A stretch of 64,000 nt of DNA from Mytilus trossulus (GCF_036588685.1 NC_086374.1:21816886-21880885), one strand, 5' to 3'. Positions 44,090 through 57,270 are shown, counted from the stretch's first letter. Numbers and translations: made by a program. The notes: generated by a model not told the origin, from the letters alone.

Positions 44090-45560
44090 GTTGGACGATT
44101 TCCTCGTTGATCTTGTCTTGCTTATTATTTAGTCTTTAGTTTTTCTCTACCTTCTTCACTTTTTGCCAAATCACAAAATAGATGACATTCTACTAACGTG
44201 TATTAGCAAAATTTAACTTGTCAGTATATCTTGCCTTGTTGTTAATTTAGTGATATAAAGTGTCTATTTATCGATCTTGTTATTTTTATCACGCAAGGCA
44301 TCAACGCCAAATAAATGGTAAATAAAGGCAACAGTAGTATACCGTGGTTTGAAATTCATAAATCGATTGAGTAAAAAACAAATCCGGGTTACAAACTAAA
44401 ACTGATGGAAACACATCAAAATATAAGAGAAGAACTACGACACAACAGAAACACAACATTAAAATGTAAATAAGGCAACAGTAGTATACCGCTGTTCAAA
44501 ACTCATAAATCCATGGACAAAAAACAAAATCGGGGTAACAAACTAAAATTGAGGGAAACACATTAAATATAAGAGAACAACGACACAACATTAAAATGTA
44601 ACACACACAGAAACGGACTAAGCATTAGACAAAATCTTATGAGAATAACAAATATAACATCAAAACCAAATACATGAATTTGGGATAGATAAGTACCGTG
44701 ACACGTCTTATAGAAATGTGAATTCACATTCAAAAATAAGAGAAAACAAACGACACAACGGAAACACAACGTTAAAATGTAACACACACAGAAAAGAATA
44801 ATAATATAACGATGGCCATTTTCCTGACTTGGTACAGGGCATTTTAAGAAAATAATGGTTGAACCTGGTTTTGTGGCATGCCAAACCTCTTGCTTTTATG
44901 ACAATGTTAAATATGACACTAAAATGACAACATGCAATGACAGGACTACAATTCAAATAAATGGGACAACATATATGACAGAAAAACACACGAACAATAG
45001 CTAACAAAAGGTACCAGGTCTAAAATTTAATACGCCAGATGCACGCCTCGTCCACACAAGACTAACTATCGAGGCCCAGAGAAAAAAAGTTCGAAAGCTA
45101 AAACAAGTACAATGCCGAAGAGCACTGATGACCCAAAGTTCCAATAAGTTGTAAATCATCAATAAACAACCCCAAAAAGAAGTTGTCATACGATTTCCTC
45201 ATTGATATGGTTTTGCAGATCATTTAGTGTTTAGTTTTTCTCTATCTTTTCAGTTTGTGCCCAAACTCAAAAGAGGTTAAAATAAAATCCCCTTAAGGGC
45301 AATCACTCCTTAAAATGATGACAATCTACCACATCAGCAAAATTTAACTTGTCAGTATATCTTGCCTTGTTGATCAGTTTTGTGATTTAAAGTGTCTATT
45401 TATGTATTGTCATTTTTATCATGCAAGGCATCAACGCAACAAAAATGGTAAAAATCATCATCAAAGGGTAATAACTCCAATAAGGCAGTTTACTCCTTGG
45501 TGACTTTATTGTTGAGCTTGTCTTGTTGATCATTTTTGCTTATTCAAGATTGTATCTTAT
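44090..45560 (+). repeat. Repeat cluster: two flanks around an AAAGGCAACAGTAG element
   Basis: About 44095-44320 and 45185-45450 are diverged copies of one sequence (both with GATTTCCTC, GTTTTTCTCTA, AGCAAAATTTAACTTGTCAG, TATATCTTGCCTTGTTG, AAAGTGTCTATTTAT and AAGGCATCAACGC). Between them are a short and a long copy of the AAAGGCAACAGTAG element and a CAGATGCACGCCTCGTC fragment at 45030-45150. The cluster follows the RING exon immediately, so the 3' UTR of that gene may run into it. Confidence 0.65.
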
Positions 45561-46309
45561 ATCATAATTTTTAAGATATAAGGCAAAACTTGTATTTTAC
45601 TCCTGTGTTCTATGTTAGCCATGTCAGTCATTTTGGTTGGCAGGCAGAGTCACCAATAAACTTGAAATAGTTACCCTGATGATCATTGTGGCCAAGTTTG
45701 GTTAAATTGGTTCAGTAGTTTCAGAGAAGATTTTGAAAAAGTTAACAGACGATAGTGTAGCAGGATGCCAAGTGTAAGAAAAACTTATGTGATTAGAGAT
45801 GCTGTAGATATAAGTAAATGCACCTTTTCTACATTTAATATGAAAGATTTATAAAGATGTACAGAATGCAATTAAGTCCAAAGACAGTGACATGGATAAT
45901 TAAAATTTATTCACACATACATTAATTAAAATTAACACAAATTGGAGTGTTTACTTAACTATATTTTTCTTATTTATTTCACTCATTTTTTGTTGTTTAG
46001 TTAATGAGGGATTAAACATGTCAAATAACATAAACATGATAAATAAGGACAGGAAATGGGCTTCTTTTGATATCGATATATTGTTTTTACAAGCATTCAA
46101 AGTAAAATTATGTTAGAATCACACAGAAATATAATTTTATTATGTCACTGTCTTTTGCCTTTCTTATACACATATATTACGAATAATAAAAAGTGCATCC
46201 AAGTTCTTTCTTTACTATGTTTAAATAAAAAAAATATCAATATAATTTAAAGAATTAAGTATATTCTGTCTTTAGATAGAGAAAAAAACAGTTTTATAAT
46301 ATTTGTCTT

Positions 46310-47416
46310 TTCTTCATTAGTCAGAACATTGCAAGACAAAGTAAACATTGGTGAGGTCAAGTTTAAAATATTTTTTTACATGCTTATAGTAAGTTTTGTA
46401 ATCTTCCCTGATACCTAACTTGGTAATATCCCAATAAATAACAAAAAGGTTATTGATATCTTTATAACGGTCAGGACATTCATCATGACAAATATCAAGT
46501 TGGTCAGGTCAAGTTTTCTAACATTTCAAAAAAATAAAAAAAACTATTTTTTTCAGCGTTTTTTTTCTTTCTCTCTCTCATAAATTCCTATATTTATTGC
46601 TATCATCTTCCTTGGTAAGGAACTTGAGTAATTTTTTTTAATAATAAAAAGTTTTCTGCATCGGTCAGGACATTAGTCAGAGCAGAGTCAGCGTTGGTCA
46701 GGTCAACTATTTTAACTCTTTTAATTATCTATTTTAATCTTTTTCTTGCATCAATAAATTAAGTATTATAATCTACCTTGACATTAAATTTGAAATCCAT
46801 ACATGAAAGAATAAAAAAGTTTTAGGCATTTTCTACATTGGTCAGGACATTATAGTCATGGGAAAGACGTAGATGGTCAGGTCAAGTTTTCTAACACTTA
46901 ACATTAGTTTTTTTAATATTTTTTCTTATATCTCTGTATTCAATATTAGAATCTTCCTTGACATTAATTTTGAAGTCAAACCTTCAAATAACAAAAGAGT
47001 TATTAGCATTTTACATCGGTCAGGACATTAGTCACGGGAGTACGTAGTTGGTCAGGTCAAGTTTTCTAACTCTTGAAAATATTTTTTTTCTTATTTTTTC
47101 TTATATTTTTGTATCAAATGTATTAATCTTCCTTGGTATCAAATTTGAAGTCTATCCTGTCAATAATAAAACATTTTTAGCCGTTTCATATCGGTCAGGA
47201 CATTAGTAGTTTCAAAGTCAAGTTGGTCAGGTCAAGTTTTCTAACTCTTAAAAATATTTTTTTATTTTTTTTAAATTTTATTTATTAAATATAAGTTCTC
47301 ATCTTGCTTGATTCCAAATTTCAAGTAAATCCTTCCGATAATAAAAAAGTATTAAGCATTTACATTTCTGTCAGGACATTGTCAGGTCATTGTCAGGACA
47401 TTGTCAGGACATTAGT
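46310..47416. repeat. Tandem array, about 176-bp units
   Basis: Each unit has GGTCAGGACATTAGTC, a variable stretch, then GTTGGTCAGGTCAAGTTTTC and TAACTCTT, followed by about 100 AT-rich bases. GGTCAGGACATT landmarks fall at about 46469, 46661, 46839, 47017, 47192 and 47368, giving spacings of 192, 178, 178, 175 and 176. The last unit collapses into short CATTGTCAGGA repeats. The array stops eight bases before the target duplication of the following transposon. Confidence 0.8.
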
Positions 47417-47433
47417 GTAACCCGCCTCGAAGT

Positions 47434-47530
47434 GGGAAGGTGTAAAAGGCAATACAGAGATACAAGATACGAGATACGAGATACAGCGATACGAGAAACG
47501 AGATACGAGATATGAGAAACAATTATAAGT
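47434..47530 (+). repeat. Left terminal inverted repeat of the MULE
   Basis: It is a 30-bp perfect terminal repeat followed by imperfect GAGATAC heptamers to about 47520. In MULEs such ends bind the transposase. It pairs with 57955-58025. Confidence 0.85.
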
Positions 47531-47999
47531 AATATGAAAAAAATAAGTCAAGTGTGTTGAACTACACTAATTTCATTTAGACAAACTGTTAAAATTGTAA
47601 ACTCTGGGAACTAATAGATAAATTTGTCAACATCAATTTAAAACACAAGCATTACAATAAATAAAAGCTTCTGAAGATTATACACTTTAATTTTATTTGA
47701 GGTTATTGGCCTGTGCCATAATTTGATACTACCATGGTCAAACATAAAAATTCTTTAGTGATTTATTTATTTAAAACAGATAAACATCTTGTTAATTATA
47801 TAAATGTAGACTATTTCAACATAGATTTTTAAATTGATTTCTTAATCATTTGTTTATTGTCATCTTATTTAAAAATAATAAAGTCATATTAATATTCACT
47901 ATAACAATTATGTTTTTGTGTACCTTATAATTTGTAAAAGACTTTCTGTTTTCTACTGGAGTTAAAATGACACACACAAATACTTCTGTGGAATTTTAT

Positions 48000-48800
48000 C
48001 TCATTCATCTTTGTGAAATTATGCTTTAATGAGTTATCTGTTAACTATTTTTTTTTTCACAATCATAAAAATTACCATTTAACAATTGGGTTAAAACTTA
48101 TTTATAAGGGTCTGGAGTGTGGGGGTGGGGGTCTGTTATTCTGTAAACATTTAATTTTCACCCCTTTTTATACGACCGCATGGATCTCTATGAAACTTAA
48201 ACAAAAGGTTCAATACCACAAAAGGAAGGTTTGGATTGTTTTGGGGGGTAATGGTCTCAACCGTTCAGGAATTAGGGGCCAAAAAGGGGCCAAAACAAGC
48301 ATATTTAAGCTAATTTCTGGACAATGACTTGTGAATAAAATTTTTGATTGCTATGAAATTGTACCACAAGGTTCAATACCACAAGGTTCAATACCACAAG
48401 TAGAAGGTTGAGATCGATTTTGGGGGTAATTGCCAAAACCGTTCAGGAATGAGGGGCCAAAAAGGGGCCCAAAACAAGAATTTTTCTAGTTTTCAGACTA
48501 TAACATGTGTTAAAGTGTATGGATATCTCTTAAATTGTACCACATTTTACAAATATAAAATTTCTAAACAAATTTGGGGGGGGGGGGGGGTAAAAAAAAT
48601 GGGGGGCCAAACTTTTTTTTCTTCCAGATTTACGAAATTACCAGTTTTTTTGGAAAAATATTTTTAGGTGTGGGGGGGGCAATTTTATTTTTTTTTAAAT
48701 TTAAGGATTTTTCACAATTTATTTTGCTATTTCTTTGTCTATAGTCTAAAACAGAGGATTGGACTTCTGCAGTCGTATCTAGCTGCGCTCGGCGAAAAAA
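48000..48800. repeat. Repeat-rich segment with long G run inside the MULE
   Basis: It holds reiterated pieces with AGGGGCCAAAAAGGGGCC and GGTTCAATACCACAA, starting near TATACGACCGCATGG and ending near GCTGCGCTCGGCG. About 48573-48590 is a run of some 17 G. The frames at 48013 and 48449 are repeat-derived. Confidence 0.55.
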
Positions 48801-49942
48801 AATAATCTATTTTTTGAAAGTGATTTTTTACGCATTATTCTCTTATTTTTTCCCATGTTTTTTTTAATCTTTAAAAAATAGTAAAAACATTCTTTAAAAT
48901 GAATGAGAACAGCAAGGTTTTCTTTTGATTTTGTGTTGATGTGTATTCTGCATGATTTAAATGTTAAAGTTTCTTGAAGTAACATGTCCAAGTTTTCACC
49001 AGTTCTTTCCAGTGAATTTGACTACATGACGATAAATAACACATGCTATTAAACATATAATTTACAATGATAATTTTGATAATTTTCTTTAAATTTTAAG
49101 AAGGGGAAATTCTGTAAACATTTAACGTTTAGCGTTTTCTTTTATTAATTATTAATTATTCAATATTCATTATATTTTTATACCACACATTTCTCTAATC
49201 TTCATTTTGTTTGCCGTTATTCTCTAATCTTCATTTTTTGAAGAGCATTATTCTTTATTCATTTAACCCCATCCATATATTACAGCTATCTAGATGCACA
49301 ATGATAAAACTTGGCTAACATGGGTATAAACATGTTAAACCCAGCCTTTTTTTAACCTGTCCTAAGTCCGGAACCTCTAGCCTTTTCAAGTCTTGCATGT
49401 TTTTTTTTAGTTTAGTTCATCTGTAATGTTTTTGTGTACATTTGGAGCTTGGTCAAACTCGCCTATGAGTACATGAGTTCCCGCTGTGTTGAATATTGTG
49501 GTCAGGTTGTTGTCTCTTTGACACATTCCCTGCTTCCATTCTTTTATTCTATTACAGAAAGCTCCAATTTTTTGGGGATAATTTCTCATAAAATATTATA
49601 AATTATGTTAAATCATCATTTTTTAATTTCTACTAATAATTTCATTGGTCCCAACCTGTGTGATGAAAACTTGTAGGAGTGTTTGGCCCTTTAATGATTG
49701 AACATTGCTGGTTGCGGGATCAGCAGAACAAGACTGACAATATTTTTAGAAAAATCTGACAAACCAGGTCTTTTTGAACTATTGACCCTGAAATATAACA
49801 TTTTAGTTCATTTCTCAGTTTTGCATATCACGTAAACTATAAGAGCTTGAATAAAAGTAAATCATAAGAACAAGATAACCAAAGTCCAATAACTCTTCCA
49901 TAAGACAATAAATTATAACCAGTTGCTTCGCAGGGCGCAGCA

Positions 49943-51840
49943 TTATACGACCGCAGATGTAGAACCCTGAACAGATGGGACAAGTATGGACACAACTTTT
50001 AAGTTTGATACAGCTTTAAATGTGGATTGTGATTAAATAGTTGACACACCATAGGTTTATGTCACATTATGATTTTGGACCCTTTGGACCTTAGTGTAGA
50101 CCAACTTGAAAACTGGACCAATAATTAAAATCTAAGTACATTTTTAGATTCAGCATATCAAAGAACCCCAAGGATTCAATTTTTGTCAAAATCAAACAAA
50201 GTTTAATTTTGGACCCTTTGGGCCCAAAATTCCTAAACTGTTGGGACCAAAACTCCCAAAATCAATACCAACCTTCCTTTTATGGTCATAAACCTTGTGT
50301 TTAAATTTCATAGATTTCTATTCACTTATACTAAAGTTATAATGTACTGATTTCAATTCAAATTTCTAATGAAGTTTGCAACAATAACTGCTCATTTAAA
50401 TACATCATACAATATTAAAATGTTATAAAAAGTGCTTGTTATCACTGAATGGTAAAGATTGTTTTAATTTATCAGTTGGTAGTAAAAATGAAAATACATT
50501 GTATATTGTATAAAACAATGATTAAAGTTGATTCAACTACTATTCTATACAAAGAAAGATAACTCCAATTGAAAAAAATAATTGCTATTGCACAATACTC
50601 TGCAATTTGATATTTCTTGTTATTGTGCAATACTGTGCAATTGAAAATTTCTTGCTATTCCAGAATACTTAATGTAATAATATTGAATCCTGATTTGGAC
50701 CAACTTGAAAACTGGGCCCATAATCAAAAATCAAAGTACATGTTTAGATAAAGCATATCAAAGAAGCCCAAGAATTTAATTTTTGTTAAAATCAAACTAA
50801 GTTTAATTTTGGACCCTTTGGACTTTAATGTAGACCAATTTGAAAACAGGACCAAAAATGAAGAATCAACATACACAGTTAAATTTGGCATATCAAAGAA
50901 CCCAATTTATTCAATTTCTGATGAAATCAAACAAAGTTTAATTTTGGACCCCGATTTGGACCAACTTGAAAACTGGGCCAACATTAAAAAATCTAAGTAC
51001 ATTTTTAAATTCAGCATATCAAAGAACCCAACTGATTCAATTTTTGTCAAAATCAAACTAAGTTTTATTTTGGACCCTTTGAACCTTAATGTAGACCAAT
51101 TTGAAAACGGGACCAAAAATTAAGAATTTACATACACAGTTAGATTCGGCATATCAAAGAATTTCAATTATTCAATTTTGGATAAAATCAAACAAAGTTT
51201 AATTTTGGACCCTTTGGGCCCCTTATTCCTAAACTGTTGGGACCAAAACTCCCAAAATCTATACCAATCTTTCTTTTGTGGTCATAAACCTTGTGTTTAA
51301 ATTTCATAGGTTTCTATTTACTTATACTAAAGTTATGGTGCGAAAACCAAGAAAAATGATTATTTGGGTCCCTTTTTGGTCCCTAATTCCTAAACTGTTG
51401 GGACCTAAACTCCCAAAATCAATACCAACCTTCCTTTTGTGGTCATAAACATTGTGTTTAAATTTCATTGATTTCTATTTACTTACACTAAAGTAATTGT
51501 GCGAAAACCAAGAATAATGCTTATTTGGGCCCTTTTTTGGCCCCTTATTCCTAAACTGTTGGAATCAAAACTCCCAAAATCAATACCAACCTTTCTTTTG
51601 TGGTTATAAACCTTGTGTCAAAATTTCATTGATTTCTATTAACTTAAACTAAAGTTATAGTGCGAAAACAAAGAAAATGCTTATTTGGGCCCTTTTTGGC
51701 CCTTAATTCCTAAAATGTTGGGACCAAAACTCCCAAAATCAATACCAACCTTCCTTTTGTGGTCATAAACCTTGTATTAAAATTTCATAGATTTCTATTC
51801 ACTTTTACTAAAGTTAGAGTGCGAAAACTAAAAGTATTCG

Positions 51841-51881
<41 letters not shown>

Positions 51882-51934
51882 CAACGTGATAGCAATATAC
51901 GACGAAAATTTTTTCAAAATTTGCGGTCGTATAA
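49943..51934. mobile_element. Nested repeat element with 13-bp inverted ends and (CGA)n
   Basis: The left boundary TTATACGACCGCA (49943-49955) is the exact reverse complement of TGCGGTCGTATAA (51922-51934). Inside are two kinds of tandem units. Those of about 120-125 bp have TTTGGACC, CAACTTGAAAACTGG and GCATATCAAAGAACCC. Those of about 155 bp have CCTAAACTGTTGG, ACTCCCAAAATCAATACC and GTGCGAAAAC. A (CGA)n run of about 13 triplets lies at 51840-51880. The frame 50809-51123 is the shorter tandem unit read through. Fragments recur near 48168 and 55325. Confidence 0.65.
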
Positions 51935-52379
51935 AAACGAACGATACTTTAACTACATTCCGTCTGCCAAGGAAATTGGTCTCATTTGCACTACCACATC
52001 TTCTTACCATTATAATGTACATTGAGATTCCATCAATGACAAGTTATCGTCATAGGAATTCGGGAAGAAGAATACGAAGGACAAGAGAAAAATTTGATGC
52101 CCCTGTAACCTTTGACTATATGACTAATAAAAGTTTGGAAAAAACATTTTGTTTAATGTATAAATCTGATACAAAGTGAAGGATATTTGAAATTTGTAAA
52201 AACAGAATGTACTTGACATGTTCAGTCACATCAGTACCATTATCTGGTCAATAAAATAACATGTTTGCATCATTATCATATACATTGGTCATAATCTCAG
52301 TACTGCTTTTGTTGTTTAGGAAGTGATGCAATATTGCCTTCTTTTTCTATGCACTGTGTAATTTAGTTAATAAACATGT

Positions 52380-55300
52380 TTATAATGAAATTCCTAGCTC
52401 ATGTTTGATTAGAGTTTTGTGGCTTTCTTGTAGTAAGCTCCTGATATCAGTTGAAATAACAATACTTTGAGGCTCAAAAGATGGATCTTTGTGTAGTACA
52501 CACCTTTTCTTAGTATGGTAATGAACAAATTCTTTCTTGAATGACATTTTTAACAACCCTGCTTCATTTACATACTGTCTGAATTCCTTCCTAGCAATAA
52601 CTATATCTTGCGGTTCTTCCGGTACCTCCATTATGTTTTGTCTGAATTTCTTACCGCAACCATAACACACCATTATGCGTGTGTTCCTTAGAAAGCGAAA
52701 AATGTAATTGCTTTCTGCACTTTGATCTAATACAATACCATCTACTGTTGTCACTGTTGCTGTTGCATTAGATGTTTTGTGTCTTTTCCATGTAGACTTG
52801 TCAGTGGGCTTTTTCCCAGCAGTAGACGGTAGTGTGCTGTTGACTGCTGCTGTCAATGTGAAGTTATTTTTGTTCCTGTTGTGCCAGGTAATAAACAAGT
52901 TTAACACTCCAATGTCTTCAGCCCCAGCAACTGCATGTTGGCATATTTTGTACAGTTTGTACATGTAACAATCGCATGAAACTCGACCTGATTTTCTTGT
53001 GTATTCAACATAGTGGCTTGTTTTACTATTAGACATACTGGTCACACGTCGTGAGTCTTGCTGTCCAGGAACCTTACAAACTGCATGCTCAATTAATAGT
53101 ATGTCACCTGCCTTTGACCACATATCTGTTAAAACTGATGCTGGAACATCAGAAAATGTACAGGACTCAGCTGGCTGACTAATACAAATGTTCTGATTTT
53201 TTTCTGCTACAACATTTACAATTTCTTTCTGCTGTACTTTACATCTGTTAACCTTTGCAATATGTCTTTTCCTCTGCTCAGATGTCCAGGTTGCCCATGT
53301 CTGCATTGGAACTTCCAGATGCTGATATTCCCCTTTGAATCGGTAATTTCCTTCCTGTACAATTGCCATTTTTAGTTGATTTTCCTGTGATTCAACATAA
53401 TCTTTAGCCTCTGTGATAAATTTAGGCAGTGTAAGGTTCTTCCCACAGACTTTTTGCATAGCATTGTTGATGCTTTCATTGTCATTGGTTGTATACCACT
53501 CCAAGGATGAAAGGTCAGCCTCAGATCTAATAGTTTGTATCATTGTTTGTTTAAAGGTTTCTTCCTGGTATGTCTTAAACCATTTCAAGAAACCTGGACT
53601 CATATTTTCCCATTTGTCCTTCAAAGAATTAACTTTGATATCAAACTCAGCATGTGTCAGACTATCTACCAACCCCAGAATTTTAATTGATGCACTTTCA
53701 CTTTTCCCAAATATGTCTGCCAGTATCAGTGACCTGTTGTGCAGAGATACACCCATGTTGATTAATTTGTTCTGAATATTTTTCCTCATGTGGTTGAAAC
53801 ACCTTAACTGTGTATGTCCTTCAAACGCCATTAATGCGGCATTTGTCAGTGCTATTTCTCCATCACTACCAATCGCTTTGATGCATTTCAGTTCTTTCTC
53901 TGCAGAAATCAGGGTGGAGAAGAAATTAAAGTATGTAGTAGTTTCCTTCTTCTTATGAACACATATTGGTCCTACAAATACTGGACTTCTGTTAATCATA
54001 TGTTTACCTGGGGTAATGTCTTGCAAAAGTGGATGTTTGTATGTTGTTATTGTTACATCAAAATTGCCGAAATGAAATGTAGGGTCAATACCTACTATAC
54101 TACATGGATGTGTTGTGCAAAATCTTTTTAAATCATGTAATTGCTGGTTAGAAGCTAACACAACTATGAAGTCTGGCCTGACATCAAATTTTCGTATGAA
54201 AGGCTGTTCTTGATTGTCATACATGTGAAGAACTTCTGTAGCCTCATCCATCTCCTCTTTATTTGTCCTTCTTATGTTTTTGACCTGTTGTTCATTCCTA
54301 GGATAGGAACTAGGTCCACAAGATTCTATACCACCGTTTTCATTAATGACGCCTTTCATGATTGATTTGGCTGATGTTTTTGACTTACTAAGTTCAATCA
54401 TTCTATTCAGTGTGCTTGGAGCCACTCTACGGTAAGGTGCTGCATGCTTTGACTTAGCATTCCCATGAGGTTTGAGTACAACTGGTTCTATATCTCCAGT
54501 AAAATAGAACTGCAAAATGGCATGTGGATATCCATGAATCTCTATTATAAGCCGACGGAAATTTGGTGTTTCTTTATGAAAGGAATATGTTCTCCAAAGC
54601 TCATAAGAAGATCTGTTTGTTACCTCGGTTGTTTTCATTAGTTGTAATTTGCCTGTATGGTCTACTCTGTATCTGCGTTTGGCTGTTTCTTATACGCCAG
54701 ACACCATTTCCATCCGCTCGAATGTCGCGTGGGTCTTTTAAGTTCTCTCTGTTGATGATGAAAGCAGCTGGTTTTTGTACATACTGGGGAACAGATACAC
54801 TGTGTGGATATTTTTCAGCATTAATAATAACCTCAAATATTTCCTCAACGTTCAAACCTCTATTTACAGTTGTAAAAGACTCAAACAGATCATTAAACAA
54901 TTCACCTGGATAGCTTGTGAAATCTTGAACCTTTTTGGTTTTGGTGGTTTCAACTAATTTACAAACATTGTCTTCTGTTAATATCTCTTCAAGACTGGGT
55001 AATGACTCGTCACTGCTTGACAACATTGGTAGTTGTCTTTTAACACGTTTTCTATATGGTGGTCTGTAAATAGAGTCACTGGAATCGCTCTCTATGGTTA
55101 TGGCATCCTTAAATGGAGACTTTTCAGGAGATGACCATATAGTTATTATTTCATCAATTTCTGTGTCAGGTGTATTCTCAGGTGTATTGTCAGGTGGTGA
55201 TGAAGGTTCATCTGAAAGAGAGAGGAATGGAATTAATATGATACAATCATAAAATATTTCTTCAGATTTGTGTTAAAATTGTTGCTAATAAACATGATCT

Positions 55301-57270
55301 GAAAATGTGCTTTGCCGTGCACAGCTTAATACGCCCGCAGGGGTTGAACCCTGAACAGTTTGGGCAAGAATGGACACAATATTCAAGCTTGATACAGGTC
55401 TGAATTTGAATTGTAAGGGACTGACCATTTAACTTGCGGGGGGGGGGGGGGGGGCATGGTTTTTTCGTAAATAAATATTTTGATTCTGAATTTTGAGAAA
55501 ATAAATAATTTGGCCAGCAAGGGGACAAAAAAATATTCTGACAGAGGATATTTAGCATAAAAAATAATGTCAAATTTGCAAAAAAATGATTTGTTGCGCT
55601 ACTTCCCAAAAATAAATAATTTGTGTGCGAAGCGCGCAAAAAAAAATTCTGACCAGAAAAAAAAACCATGCCCCCCCTGCAAGTTAAATGGTCCGTCCCT
55701 AATTAAATATTTGACACATTTTAGGTTTCTGACATAGAGTAAAAGTAGTCAACAAACTTGAAATTGGTTAAAATATTTGAATTTATTTTTAATTGAAGAT
55801 TTTTTCTGTTGCACAATACTTAGTAAATCTGTTTTCAGACTATATAATATACCAAGAATTAGCCAAAAAATGGAAAAAAGTTTAAAATTAAAAAATAAAA
55901 ATACACAATTGTAACAGGATGCTGTTACAAAGTCTCCCAAACAAAGCCCCTGTAATTATAAACCCTGTGGTACTACCCCTATATTTTTTCCCATTAAAAC
56001 TGTCCGATCACACTTGCTTATAAAGGATTTGATGACAATGAAAATTTTAAATGATTATGTTTTCTAATGAAAGTTTTGTGGGGATCTTGACTTTAAAAAA
56101 GGGTGGGGGGGGGGGGGGTGACCTCAGAGTCTCCTTATATTTCATTTGATTTGTTTTATTGTCCTATACAAGAATATATATATATGGTTTAGGGGTGGGG
56201 ATCTCTACCATTTACAAGTTCTCAAACAGGAGGGGGTAAGGGTTACCCCCGGGGACTTCCCCTATATTTCATTTGATTTGTTTTATTGACCCATACGAGA
56301 ATATTTATGATTTTGGGGTGGGGATCTCAACCATTTACAAGTTATCAAACTGGAGGGGGTGGGGTAATCCCTGGGGACTACCCTATATTTCTTTTCATTT
56401 GTTTTATTGTCTCATACAAGAATATATATGGTTTAGGGGTGGGGATCTCTACCATTTACAAGTTCTCAAACAGGAGGGGGTAAGGGTTACCCCCGGGGAC
56501 TTCCCCTATATTTCATTTGATTTGTTTTATTGACCCATACGAGAATATTTATGATTTTGGGGTGGGGATCTCGACCATTTACAAGTTATCAAACTGGAGG
56601 GGGTGGGGTAATCCATGGGGACTCCCCTATATTTCTTTTGATTTGTTTTATTGTCTCATACAAAAATATATATGGTTTAGGGGTGGGGATCTGGACCGTT
56701 TACAAGTTATCAAATACAATGGGGGTGGGGGTGACCCCAGGAACACCCCTATATTGCTTTTGATTTGTTTAATTGTCCCATACAAGAATATATATAGTTA
56801 AGGGGTGGGGATCTCAACTGTTTTCAAATTATCAAACAAGAGGGGGTCAAGATGACCCCCCAGGGCTCCACCTATATTACTTTTGATTTGTTTAATTGTC
56901 CCATACAAGAATATATATAGTTAAGGGGTGGGGATCTCAACTGTTTTCAAATTATCAAACAGGAGGGGTCAAGATGACCCCCAGGGCTCACATGTTTATT
57001 CACCTTTCAGGAACAAATTAACAACACTTAAAAAGGACATTGACAGGAACATATCTGCAAAGTTTGGTGAAATTATATTTAGTGGTTCTAAAAACAAATA
57101 TCAAATCATGAAAACTTAAGGAATGACACAGACGACAGACTTCAAGTGATGACAATAGCTCACAGTGTAAAAGTCTAATAATAAGAAAAAAACTTACCTT
57201 TCATTTCTCGTTCTGGTAAACCCCTAAGGGCTTCTGCATAAGTTTTCTTTAAAAAAAATTTCTTCGACAT
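52380..57270 (-). CDS. MULE-type transposase with SWIM zinc finger (two exons, one frameshift)
   Basis: Exon 1 runs from the ATG at 57270 down to 57198 (24 codons, MSKKFFLKKTYAEALRG start, donor GTAAGT). Exon 2 runs 55211-52380 after the acceptor CTCTCTTTCAG; the join is phase 1 and in frame. The predicted protein is about 968 residues. In the 752-residue C-terminal frame (54638-52380), D185 (GIDPTFHFG), D259 (IGSDGEIAL, followed by LRCFNHMRKNI) and E388 (NDNESINN) fit the DDE triad of MULE transposases. C555-x-C557 and C566-x-H568 form a SWIM finger. Between about 54700 and 54601 the frame shifts by one base, so the copy is broken or the assembly has an indel. I recognise similar multi-copy proteins from mollusc and cnidarian genomes. 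The 2-kb intron holds a minisatellite. Confidence 0.8.
55212..57197 (-). other. Intron of the MULE transposase gene
   Basis: About 55305-55440 is a fragment of the TATACGACCGCA repeat. About 55438-55455 is a long G run next to AACTTGCGG. The 56130-56990 minisatellite and a second G run near 56102-56120 fill the middle. Confidence 0.6.
56130..56990. repeat. Minisatellite, about seven 122-bp units
   Basis: Units share GATTTGTTTTATTG, ATACAAGAATATATATGG or a variant, GGGGTGGGGATCTC, ACCATTTACAAGTT and a G/C-rich end such as GGGTTACCCCCGGGGAC. Successive GATTTGTTT landmarks are about 120-124 bases apart from 56149 to 56886. The open frames here (56273 onward) are repeats read through. Confidence 0.85.

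Noticed and set aside
47368-47416. Short CATTGTCAGGA direct repeats considered as a CRISPR-like array
   Set aside because: They are degenerate tandem repeats without spacers at the end of a 176-bp array, in a eukaryotic genome.
50809-51123. Open frame with internally repeated peptide (DQFENRTKN-like)
   Set aside because: It is a read-through of noncoding tandem units in the nested repeat; neighbouring units carry stops.
51759-52025. Arginine-rich frame (and serine-rich frame on the other strand)
   Set aside because: It is produced by the (CGA)n microsatellite at 51840-51880, with no flanking conserved sequence.
53413-54913. Plus-strand frames opposite the transposase (53413-53775, 54563-54913)
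   Set aside because: They are shadows of the minus-strand transposase exon with no domain of their own.
56273-56801. Overlapping frames with repeated peptides
   Set aside because: The 122-bp minisatellite is translated in two frames; it lies in the intron of the MULE gene.
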